The translations under genes and the position numbers were made by a program. 64,000 nt of DNA from assembly GCA_017163975.1 (NCBI GenBank), contig JAFFSR010000292.1:3293501-3357500 (forward strand). Reading direction: 5' to 3'. The notes under the pieces were generated by a model, which worked only from the letters and a program-made list of their open reading frames with translations, had not been told where the DNA came from and ran no database searches. The stretch is from Anastatus disparis. Its lineage: Eukaryota; Arthropoda; Insecta; Hymenoptera; Eupelmidae. The first letter of the stretch is position 1, and each line of letters starts with the position of its first letter. This document shows positions 54,974 to 64,000 of the stretch, piece by piece.

Positions 54974-55814
54974 GATGTTTTTTTAAATTGGCTTACGCTT
55001 ACGTACACGTTTCTCTTCGAATGACCGATGTAGTGGATTTCTGACACGTTTTTGTCCTTTTTCGCAGCTGTTTCTCTTTTTATGCCAAAGACACGAATTA
55101 TAAAGCTAGTGTGAAAAGAATGGTACGTAATTTTGAAAAATTGGGTTGTCTAATGGACTTAAAACTTCATTTTCTTGATTCACACGTTGATCAGTTTCCT
55201 GAAAATAACGGAGACTTTAGTGAAGAGCATGGTGAACGATTTCACCAAGATTTAAAGGAGTTTGAACGTAGATTTCAAGGAAACTGGGGTATCAACATGT
55301 TAGCAGATTACTGCTGGATGATAAAAAGAGAAACAGCTGCGAAAAAAGGACAAAAACGTGTCAAAAATCCACTACATCGGTCATTCGAAGAGAAACGTGT
55401 ACGCAAGCGTAAGCCAATTTAAAAAAAACATCGGAAGAGAGAGAGAGAGAGAGAGACAAACATAGACAAAATGTTAAGTTTAACGTACACAATAGGCTAA
55501 GTTAATATCTTGAATTTACAGTCAATGCTGTGAAAGACTCTAAAATTAGTATTTCAGACGTAAAATTTTTAAAAAATCGATAAATTTACCATATACAGTT
55601 CTTGTCACCGCCCTCTAGAAGTAGTTTTTACACAATCTGACTCGAAAAACCGCAAAAAAACCGTAAAAAATGAGGTTTTTTCAATAAAACTCTGAGAAAA
55701 GGTAGGAAAACCCTATATTTTTATTACAGATTCGGATTCAGCGTCGAAAAATACATGGGAATATGTATGTCCGGTCAAAAGTTCAGACATTTTTTTTCAT
55801 TTTGTGGGCCTGTG
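54311..55814. mobile_element. Fold-back transposon with CACAGGCCCAC ends
   Basis: The ends are CACAGGCCCACAAAATG and its complement, with TTA on both sides (54308-54310 and 55815-55817); the restored site matches other family-H copies. A 3-bp duplication with CACAG/CTGTG ends suggests a CACTA-like or PIF/Harbinger-like element. The arms are very long (54311-55085 left, 55320-55814 right); the right arm lacks about 265 bp. The arms include the 3' third of the only open frame, mirrored in antisense. Confidence 0.75.
55111..55422 (+). pseudogene. Transposon-associated protein fragment (C-terminal)
   Basis: 103 codons with LHFLDSHVDQFPENNGD, EEHGERFHQDLKEFERRFQG and MLADYCWMIKRE. These blocks are familiar from a widespread family of uncharacterised proteins in insects, aphids and hydra linked to mobile elements; I do not know its biochemical role. 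The ends KRKPI is followed by TAA. Only the C-terminal part is present. Codons from about 70 onward lie in the inverted-repeat arm and are duplicated in antisense at 54995-55085. Confidence 0.6.
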
Positions 55815-56025
55815 TTATCAATAGCTTCCCAGCAAGTTAGACAAAAAAATAAATCCATGCAAAATTAGAAGCAAATCCATCGAGTAGTTTTCGAGATACA
55901 ATTTACTAACTGACATCATACAGATACACACACATACACATACACACACACATACACATACACACACATACATACAGACACTTTATGAAAACCACTTTTT
56001 CCGACTCCCTGAGTCCAAATATGTA

Positions 56026-56458
56026 CACTTGGCGGAAAGGATATTTTTCCGAATGTGTACCTCAAATGGCAGCGCTGCATATTTTACCACAGACATAAGA
56101 AAACTTCGAATTATGCATTGAGTTTCGCATCATGATTATTTTGTTTTTTCTTATAGGTTATTCATGCAAAATTCAAATGATAACAACTTAAATTTTATTG
56201 CTTATATAATTTAAATTCACAATATTAGATTCTATATGATTATTGAACTAAGAAATAAAAATTTTATTTAATAAAATCATAATTCGGATCATAAAAAAAA
56301 AAGTAATATTGTTTGTTTACTAAAATTATGTCATTAAGTAATAAGTAACGATGATGCGAAATTTGCTCTATAATTTGGAATTGTCTTATGCATGTGGTAA
56401 AATATGCGATGTTGCCATTTGATGTTAACATTCGGAAAAATATCCTTTTCGCCAAGTG
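56026..56458. mobile_element. MITE, family M, 433 bp
   Basis: Ends CACTTGGCGGAAAGGATATT and complement, TA on both sides. The whole element is roughly palindromic. Inserted in the ATATGTACAAATTG segment of family H, which is uninterrupted in other copies. Confidence 0.85.
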
Positions 56459-56639
56459 TACAAATTGATGAAAAAATAGAAATAAAATTTTGTTATCGAT
56501 ACAATGCTTTCTCTATGAGAAAGCAAAATAAAAAAATAATCAAAGATAAAGAATTAATAACTGTACTTATAAATTATGAATTTTTGAAAATAGTTCAAAA
56601 TTATGAATTTACATAATTACATGAACATTAAAAAAAACC

Positions 56640-56682
56640 GCTGCCAAGTGCTTTGACACAATGCTTTCTCATAGAAAACATA
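56640..56682 (+). repeat. Family H left-end fragment
   Basis: CGCTGCCAAGTGCTTTG, then ACAATGCTTTCTCATAGA: a left end only. The expected units do not follow; LINE sequence follows instead. Confidence 0.65.
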
Positions 56683-56859
56683 AATTACAATAAAAAACAG
56701 TCTTAAATATCTATCAGTCATATAATTAAAATCAAATAACGTAATAAAAGATGGATCACTGTCATGACATCAATAAAAATAAAATTGGACAATACTATAA
56801 AAATAAAATTGGACAATATAACAACAAAGTAATAATAAATAATTAAAAATATTACATTA

Positions 56860-57235
56860 CCTTACTAGCAAGCAAAATAGGTCATTCCCTCACGAGTCGT
56901 TTTGTTACTCGAGCGTAGCGAGAGTAACACAAAAGACGAGTGGATGACCTATTTTGTCACGAGTGGGGTATAGAATTTTTCCCAATAAGGTGAGCGGAAT
57001 CCGATTTTGGTGCCTGTTTTGAGTGAGCAAAATACCACATTCCCTCACTTCTTTTTTCGCTTAGTGAGGGAATGTGGTATTTTGCTCACTCAAAACAGGC
57101 ACCGAAAATCGGTTTTTGCTCACCGCGTTGGGAAAAATAAAATAATAATATTTGAAGGCTCGGGTCGAATAACGTCCTTAGCTTCGGCCCGCTTAGCCGG
57201 CGCTAAGGACGTTATTTGACCTGAGCCTTCATTTA
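56860..57235. repeat. Cluster of three consecutive palindromes
   Basis: First: 56876-56957, outer arm AAAATAGGTCAT and inner CGAGCGTAGCGAG. Second: about 56978-57133, a long palindrome including GTGCCTGTTTTGAGTGAGC and its complement. Third: 57152-57229, with AATAACGTCCTTAGC pairing to GCTAAGGACGTTATT. No coding signal. Probably one or more fold-back elements inserted in the LINE fragment. Confidence 0.65.
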
Positions 57236-57586
57236 AAGAATAAGAACTTGATACCGAAGATTTCATGACTTCTAATAAAAACAGAACCACTTATTCATCC
57301 ATCATTCACGCTAATAAATACATTCACACCTTAAATCTATATATAGGACAAAACAAAATAAATTAACATACAAATTAAAATACTTAAAATTAAGTTCATT
57401 CGAGGTCGAGTAAGTACCTCCTCAAAGCCGACTTGAACCTGCCGAGCGATGGAAGATTTTTTATATCAGCAGGCAGGGAGTTCCAAAAATGCGCACCTTG
57501 AACTTGAAAGGAATCTCTTCCAGTCTTAGTACGCATAAAGGGCACCGCGAAATCCTTAATCTCTCCCCTAGTGGCTACCCTAGGTA

Positions 57587-57714
57587 CACTTGGCGGAAAG
57601 GATATTTTTCCGAATGATTTAAAATTCTAACCTTTCATTGGACCTTTCCGTTTTAAACTTTAATTTTATTGGAGCATTTCAAGAGATTCGGAAAAATATC
57701 CTTTCCGCCAAGTG
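57587..57714. mobile_element. MITE, family M, 128 bp
   Basis: Same ends as the copy at 56026-56458 (CACTTGGCGGAAAGGATATT) with TA on both sides, inserted in the LINE fragment. The intact LINE shows the pre-insertion site around 18460. Confidence 0.85.
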
Positions 57715-57790
57715 TACATATCTAGTGAAGACTTACTAGATACTCGGGAGTATTCATGCGCACGATTTTGTACATAAGTACAGCCATAAA

Positions 57791-58303
57791 TTACTGTCTC
57801 CTTGAATCAGTACGCAGCCAACCAAGCGCAGCTCTATGAGGAGAGATATGATCGCCCATTCCTACGCCTAATACATATCTCACACATGAATTTTGTAGTC
57901 TTTGTAATTGTCTTCTCAACCCCTGCGAATCATCGAGCAGAACTACTGAGCAGTAGTCGAAGTGCGGAAACAGCAAGGCGGCTGCGAGTTGTTTACGCAG
58001 GGCCTCAATGGTGTACCGACGAAAGAACTGCAAACTATACATTATCCTATTAAATTTTTTAGTCACCATATTAATGTGCGGCTGTCATGACAACTTAGCG
58101 TCAAACACAACACCAAGGCTCGTAACGGTATCACAGAAAGATATGCCGACATCTCCCTCAAGCTCAATCGTTCTTGGCTCACCACCATAAAAGTCATTAA
58201 TAAATCGACTACTGCCAAAAACGATCGCCTTAGTTTTGCTTGCATTTAATGTGAGAGAAGCATCGATAGCCCATCCCAACACCGCCCTGGCCGCCCTCTG
58301 CAT
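57791..58303 (-). pseudogene. LINE ORF2 C-terminal fragment
   Basis: Reads on the minus strand in two frames: 58303-58085 (ASLTLNASKTKAIVFGSSRF, TSLGVVFDAKLS) and 58069-57791 (DYCSVVLLDD, RALGWLRTD-like AALGWLRTDSRRQ). Homologous to 17920-18380 of the full-length LINE. A frameshift near 58070-58085 breaks it. Confidence 0.8.
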
Positions 58304-58435
58304 AATACGAATACCTTCATTTAGATGTTCATAAAGGACTTGAGTATAGATTTGGAGGTCATCAGCATATAATATGTGCTTGACGAAGCAGGGATCGAGC
58401 GTGTCACGTATGTTATTAAGTTTACATAAAATATC

Positions 58436-59098
58436 AAAAAAATGAAAAAATTCAAATTTAAAATAATTTTCTAAATGGCTATTTTGTTAAAAACTACTAC
58501 TCTAAGTAGACCAATTTTCAATAGCTTCCGCAAAAGTTAATAAAAAAAATTAATTGTATGGAAAATTTGAAGCAAATCCATCGATTAGTTTTCGAGATCT
58601 AATTGATTGAATAAATAAAAACATTTTTTTCAAAAATTTCAAAATGCTCCAAAAATAAAACTACGCTAAGGAAATCAATTTTCAGAAGTTTATTTCATTT
58701 CGGGGATCGAAAATTATTACCATGCAAATTTTTAAGCAAATTTAACGCATAGTGTACAAAAAATACAAAAAAATTAAAAAATCGAAATTTTTTTTCTTAT
58801 AAATAACTCTGAAATTGATACTGCGCTAAGAAAACCAATTCTCAATACCTCCCATCAAATTAGACAAAAAAATAAATTCTATGCAAAATTTGAAGCAAAT
58901 CCATCGAGTAGTTTTCGAGATCCAGTTGGCTTACTGAATGCACATACATGCACACACACACACACGCACACTTTCACACATACATACAGACATTTCCTAA
59001 AAATCACTTTTTTCGACTTCCTGAGACCAAATATGTACAAATTACTGAAAAAATAGAAAATAATTTTGCCGATACAATGCTTTCTCTATGAGAAAGCA
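58436..59098 (+). repeat. Family H copy E
   Basis: Family-H units, CA-rich microsatellite (58947-58990) and the terminal hairpin (59078-59098). Left end truncated by or joined to the LINE fragment. Confidence 0.75.
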
Positions 59099-59099
59099 A

Positions 59100-60228
59100 A
59101 ATATAAAAGAAAGTAAAAATTATCATTCTTTCAATGTTATTTATTAATTAAGCAAGCGTGTTCAAAGTGTTGCCGCAATGCTTGAGATCGGCATTCAAAG
59201 CAAGCGACCACGCAATAAATCGCTGTGTTCGGATTCAGCTTTCCGTATACGTTATAGTACAGAGAACCGTAGGGTCGATGTACCACTTTCGGTCGCTGTA
59301 CCTGTTTTGAACAGTCGCGCGTATTCTTTTTTTTTATAGTTTTGCGGTTAGCCACAGAGTGCTAACCGCAGGTTCTCTTTGTTTTCTTTGGTAGTCTTGT
59401 TTATTTATAACCGCAAAACTATAAAAAATTGAATACGCGCGACTGTTCAAAACAGGTACAGCGACCAAAAGTGGTACATCGACCCTAGTGAGCGACTACA
59501 TAGTTTATTCACAGTGTTTACCTTCGGCCTTCTGCATGATTCAATGCGAAGAGTCGAAGCGAGCGAGATAACAGTTTAGTCGTTGGGCTTGAATTCAGCT
59601 TTCTGTGCGGTAGACTACGAAAAGCCGTATCGAGCCACAACACAGCCTAGTCGCTGCGCGCCGCTCCGATCAATGTAATCTTTTATACAGCAAATTTGAA
59701 TGATTGAGATTTTCCGTTATTAGTAGCTGCGAATGCTGTCCGAATCATTCACAACAATCGACTTCGCAGCGCGTAAATTTGGCTTTTTTCAGTATATTAT
59801 AGAACAAACAAACCTTTTTCAAGGATAAAATCTTGAACCACCTTGATAAAAAAGAAAACGTGGATTCCTGTAACAGAAGATGAATCGTGGAAATTTATCG
59901 TTTTATCAATAAATATGGGTCATGTCGTATAAGGAGAAATGAAAAACTATTGAAGTGAGGATCCACTGCTATATACTCCAATCTTTAGCCAAATTTTGAG
60001 TAGAAACAGATGCCATCAAATTCTGCGATATCTTCATTTTTCTAATAATGAAGAAATTTCTAATCATTCTTTAAAAAAAATCAAACCGATAATTGATTAT
60101 TTAAAAACCAGAGATAAGTAGAGATTGCCAATGCCGTGTTAATAAAACGTGCCGAATTCGATCATGACGATCCTTGCGGCGATTCCGGAACTATACGCGC
60201 AAAGCCCCTCCACGTCTACACGCGCGTA
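59100..60228. other. Mixed-composition non-coding sequence
   Basis: Loose internal repetition: GATTCAGCTTTCCGT (59232), GATTCAATGCGAAGAG (59538) and AATTCAGCTTTCTGTG (59592). Contains the 214-bp palindromic element below. No gene recognised. Confidence 0.4.
59272..59485. mobile_element. Palindromic MITE, 214 bp
   Basis: Arms of about 80 bp, ends GGGTCGATGTACCACTTT and complement (one base differs further in), flanked by TA on both sides. Non-autonomous, probably mariner/Tc1-related by its TA target. Confidence 0.75.
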
Positions 60229-61087
60229 CACGGAGGGAAAAATCTAGTAATATTAACTAGAAAGTTTACGCGATAAGAACTTGGTTTTTTTGCAGGGAAT
60301 TTAAAGGGGAATCTAAGTTACTTTTACCCAAAATCACGTTTTTAGAACGTGAGTAGTGTCCACAGTAAAATTGTTATACAGCTCCGTTATGTTACCGTGG
60401 TGAACATCTTATATTTAAAAGATCGCCACACGATAAAAGCGTGGCGCTGTTCCACCTTATAATTCCTTGCGTCCTCACGGGATTTTACCGGTGAGCCTAA
60501 GGAAATTAGCAGTTAACATTCTCGCCCGTGGAAATGAGCCAGTAAAGTTTCTTAGAGTGACCGGTTAATAAAATAAGTCTAATATTTTATAAATTATTTA
60601 TAAACGATATTATTTTAATATGATTGAAAATAACTTTAAGTTGTAAAGTAATAAAATATTTTAATCCTTTCAGAACCAATGTACATTACAATGTACATTG
60701 ACATTTTTTGGTTTTTTTGAAATTGTGCAAAAGTGGCTTCAAATTTTGTAAAAAAAATATGTGTATTAGATTGAAGTGGACTATTTCCGATCTCAAACTG
60801 AGGGCCTAAGTTATTATATCTTTGATAGAAACTGAAAAAACTTGAAGAGAAAAAAAAAAAAAAATTTTTATCGCAAAAATTGCTTAATAAATGAACACTT
60901 ATCATCGCTAAATGGTTATTAACGTAACTTGGAAATCAAGGGATATTACTGTGACGGAAAGAAAAATATAACGTGCTAATACTCTAAGCTAAAAAAACTT
61001 GAATTCATGCTATTATAAGAATAAAAACGACCAGAATTATAACGTAAACTTTTGTCACGCTATAATAGCTAGATTTTTCGCTCCGTG
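60229..61087. mobile_element. TIR element, 859 bp
   Basis: Ends CACGGAGGGAAAAATCTAG and CTAGATTTTTCGCTCCGTG (one mismatch), flanked by TA. The interior has no transposase; GC-richer near the left side (60300-60560). Probable mariner/Tc1-type non-autonomous element. Confidence 0.65.
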
Positions 61088-61804
61088 TAGAGAAGCAAGC
61101 GAGAGGGAAGAAGACAAAACACGAAACACGCGACTTCCAGTGGCGTAGGTAATCTTACGGTAAACTCGTTTTAGCTCGTTTTCGCCGCGGTACGTTATAG
61201 CTTTATTTAAATGTGACGAAACGTCCCGAAAATTCGTTGAATAATCACAAATTTTTATTTGAAACATAAATATATTTTTTGATACTAAAAATCCTTAAGG
61301 TATAATCAAACAAATTATAATAAATAAAATCTTTTGGGGGACGATGAACATATGTAACTTTTTACCCTATTTAAATAATGTACGCGGTAGCTGTGGTCAC
61401 TAGTCTCTACGCACCTCGCTGTTATTATAATTTTGCCAAGTTCAAACCCGATGTTCCACCCATTTTTTTTTTTTTTATGTTTTATTTTAAATATTATATA
61501 TTTTTATAATCAATTTTTATAGCGGAAAAAATAAAATTTAAAATTTATTTAACACCTTAAATTCTATTTTATTTCAAAAGTATAAAAAAATATATTTACA
61601 GATAGGGATAGAAAAAAGTTTTGATGTCAATATTACATGGATATATAACTTATATCAATATGAAATAAAAATGCAGCTAGTTCTGTAATTTTTTTCCTGC
61701 TAAATAAAAAATATTAAAGATTGAAAAAAATTATTATAAATTATAGCTGTTTTTTATTCTCACTCAATTGCGAATAATAAAACCTTTTTTGTTCTTTAAA
61801 AAAA
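61088..61804. other. AT-rich sequence, no recognised gene
   Basis: A GC-richer stretch (61088-61230) is followed by ordinary AT-rich sequence. Nothing further seen. Confidence 0.35.
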
Positions 61805-62010
61805 GGTCCTTTTCTAAATTTATATAAATGTATGACATTTTTAACTCATTTAATAAAAATAGAAAATAAATATGAATAAATCTGATTTCAATTTAGAAAA
61901 GTAAAGAGGACCTTTTCTAAATTTATTTAAATGTATGACATTTTTAACTCATTTAATAAAAATAGAAAATAAATGTGAATAAATCTAATTTCATTTGAGA
62001 AAAGTAAAAT
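61805..62010. repeat. Two-copy tandem repeat, 103-bp period
   Basis: GGTCCTTTTCTAAATTTAT at 61805 and GGACCTTTTCTAAATTTAT at 61908, each followed by nearly the same 80 bp. Confidence 0.8.
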
Positions 62011-63505
62011 AATAAATGAATCTGAAAAAATAAATAATTTTACGAATGTAAACTTTATTAAAGCGCATTTTAAATAAAAATTACATTGAATATCATTAAT
62101 ATTTTAAAAATTGGACTTCTTCTTTTTTCTTTCATTACATATCATATTTTTATAATATCATTGATTTTTATTTCCAAAACAAAAAAATTGATGATTCTCT
62201 TTAACAAACGTAATAATTTTCGATTTTTTTTAAAAAAAATTTTGACTAAACTTTGAATAGTTGAATTATTTTTATCCGTTAAAAAGTGACATTTTCTAAA
62301 GTTATATAGGGGCAAGATAACATTCTTTTTAATTAATTTTTAAAAAATAACATTTTATTTCAACAGTTACAAAATTTAAAAGACGAAAAATCTAAATTTT
62401 TCAAAAAATACATAAACGCTTTTTAAATTTATGTTACACATAGATTAATCATTTAAGAAAAATTGAAAATTCTTTCAGAAAAATAACTATTTTGCATCTT
62501 ATCTGACTGCTCGTTTTGTTAATTACTATTTTGTAATAAAATTACTTTAAAAATTGAAGATGTCATGCAAATTAGTATTTTAATAATAAAAAACTGAACT
62601 GTTCTTCAAGCTGAAATTATATGAATTTTAAATAAACACACAATACTGATTCTATTAATTAACAGTTTATTGAGACACGAAGTGGTCATTCTTTAGATGA
62701 GATTATCTTAAAGAAATGATCGGTGAGGCTATTTGAAAATTTACAGTAATAACATATGAAATAAAAACTCATTTAAAGTTTCGAAAGATTATCCGCCTTT
62801 TTAATAAACAACAAATTATAGCTGATGGAGGAGCTATCTGACTATTAACAAAATGTATATGATTTTTAAATCTTTGAAACTTTATGAGAAAAAATAAAGA
62901 ATGAAGGATAAAGGGAAACATCTCTTCCAATTAAAAAATATTAAAGAATTATGAAATGTATCTTAAAAAATCAATTCCGAATTGTTCATTATATGTTTAA
63001 ATGGTTTATTATGGTTATGTAAATTAAATATTTTTATTATTTTTTTTTATTGATTTAACAAAAATTTAACCTAAAATGAATAAAAAAATAATAAAAGAAT
63101 AAATAAAAGAATTAAGGAATGTGCTTTGATAAAGCATATTTTTAAAAAAGTGTTGTCAACTTCATCAAAGCGCATTAAATAAAAATCACGCTAAATACCA
63201 TTGGTGCTAAAAAAACATTTATTAAAAAAATGGTTTAATTTTCATAATTACAAAAAAATTTAATTATAATACTGCTTATAAATTTGCTATGTGTTATCGA
63301 TCTAAATACAAATCTAAAAAAAACCTGATGCAAAAAAACTATCGTATATTTAGAAAGAACTATCGTAAGAAAATCCAAGAAAGTAGGTATTTTAAAGTAT
63401 TCACTAAAAAGAATGCATTACAATTTTTTCAAAGCTTCTTATCATATTATAAAGTTAACTGAAAAATAAAATGTATTCGTTTAATTTTTTAAAGATGGAT
63501 TTGTT
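62011..63505. other. AT-rich sequence, no recognised gene
   Basis: One dispersed repeat pair: the phrase AAAGCGCATT...AAATAAAAAT(T/C)AC occurs near 62060 and 63168. No coding signal. Confidence 0.35.
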
Positions 63506-64000
63506 CAGGGTGACCAGATCGAGGGAAGTCGATATCGCCACCTATAGGAGAAAAGTCGCATAAAGGCGCCAAATTATGAATTCAAAACTCGCCAATTTTA
63601 TCGCCACTTATTAAAAAAAATGTCGCCAAGAACCGCCATTTATACTTAATAAAATCGCTAGCTTTGTCGCCAAAAAAAACTTGCAAAAATTTAAATTGTA
63701 GCACCTCATGCATGATAGTCAAATTAATAAGAATATAAATAAAACAAAAGTTTAATTCTCGACACTATACACAAATAAAATACTAAGTAGACCTAAATAT
63801 ACCGCGCAAGCTTAAATCGATAAGTCGATAGAATAAAATTTTTAATATTCATGTATCTATTTTTATAAACTAATTTATAAGAATTTGATGAGGGTAAATA
63901 ATAATTTATAGAAATAATTTCATATTAAAAGTAATTTATTTAAAAGTAGAACAAATTATTGAGAACATTTTCTAAATATATTAATTTATTTGCAACTCTT
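63506..64000. mobile_element. Possible hAT-like end with TCGCCA repeats (partial)
   Basis: CAGGGTGACCAGATCGAG at 63506 resembles a hAT terminal sequence. TCGCCA recurs at about 63535, 63600, 63633 and 63667 plus related words, like subterminal binding sites. The other end would be beyond the window, so this is only a suggestion. Confidence 0.3.

Larger units (their letters stand above)
54231..56525 (+). repeat. Family H copy D, carrying two younger insertions
   Basis: Family-H sequence at 54231-54310, 55815-56025 and 56459-56525. It is interrupted by the fold-back element (54311-55814) and a MITE (56026-56458). The terminal hairpin lies at 56505-56525. It directly follows copy C, so copies C and D are tandem or one was inserted next to the other. 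Confidence 0.7.
56690..58435 (-). mobile_element. Second copy of the CR1/Jockey-like LINE, 5'-truncated
   Basis: Matches the end of the LINE at 14390-19166 in reverse orientation: 3' UTR traces at 56690-56830 (CAGTC...TATCTATCAGTCAT), then the ORF2 C-terminal region 57400-58430. The frame at 57791-58069 encodes FRRYTIEALRKQLAAALLFPH and LQRLQNSCVRYVLG (first motif trimmed: RRYTIEALRKQLAAALLF). Interrupted by a palindrome cluster (56860-57235) and a MITE (57587-57714). Confidence 0.8.

Noticed and set aside
62660..63120. Possible small gene in the right-hand AT-rich region
   Set aside because: No frame above background and no recognisable motif on either strand.

Overview
This is an AT-rich animal genomic window, most likely from an arthropod and probably an insect. 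The evidence is the mobile-element set (BEL/Pao, Copia and Ty3/gypsy LTR elements, two kinds of LINE, a Helitron, and TA-target MITEs) and a BEL primer-binding site that is an 18-nt match to the 3' end of insect tRNA-Tyr. I cannot name the species; a hymenopteran is a guess from base composition only. Almost no host coding sequence is visible. The only candidates are two small exons of an unrecognised gene (13473-13917, minus) and a degenerate C2H2 zinc-finger relic (20824-21933). Nearly everything else is mobile DNA, much of it nested.

Layout. 1-12847: copies of an interspersed family (called family H below; ~163-bp internal units, CA-rich microsatellite, 3' hairpin). One copy is split by a Copia element (1476-11838, minus; 240-bp LTRs, 5-bp TSD AAATA). 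The Copia element itself carries a later family-H copy (4706-6345) and a TIR element with a TCGAGTACTCGA array (10022-11127). 13473-13917: host-like exons. 14390-19166: full-length LINE (CR1/Jockey-like) inserted in another family-H copy. 20824-21933: zinc-finger relic split by a 762-bp palindromic transposon. 22120-30744: Ty3/gypsy-like LTR element with intact gag and protease, a textbook -1 frameshift signal, most of pol deleted, and a long non-coding 3' region containing a SINE-like insert. 31560-42095: DNA transposon with ~735-bp terminal inverted repeats and a decayed DDE-like transposase, split by a BEL/Pao element (32089-38558). 42096-50155: Helitron remnants (OTU, Rep and helicase pieces) split by an internally deleted I-type LINE (46550-49358). 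50150-52100: hAT-like TIR element and a tnp2-like transposase fragment. 52540-59098: family-H copies, a fold-back CACAG...CTGTG element, two MITEs of one family, a second LINE fragment and a cluster of three palindromes. 59100-64000: AT-rich sequence with two TA-flanked TIR elements and a possible hAT end.

How it works together: there are no operons or pathways. The window is a layered transposon graveyard in which insertion order can be read. Family H predates Copia and both LINE insertions, yet one family-H copy is younger than Copia. The long-TIR DNA transposon predates BEL, and the Helitron predates the I-type LINE. The LTR pairs look only about 1-2% diverged by eye, so these insertions are recent even though most coding regions are broken. 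The most interesting signals are translational recoding sites (TTTAAAC plus stem-loop in gypsy; UGA CUAG between gag and pol in BEL), a strictly spaced nine-unit mini-hairpin array in the BEL leader, and the family-H architecture, which resembles Helentron-associated elements.
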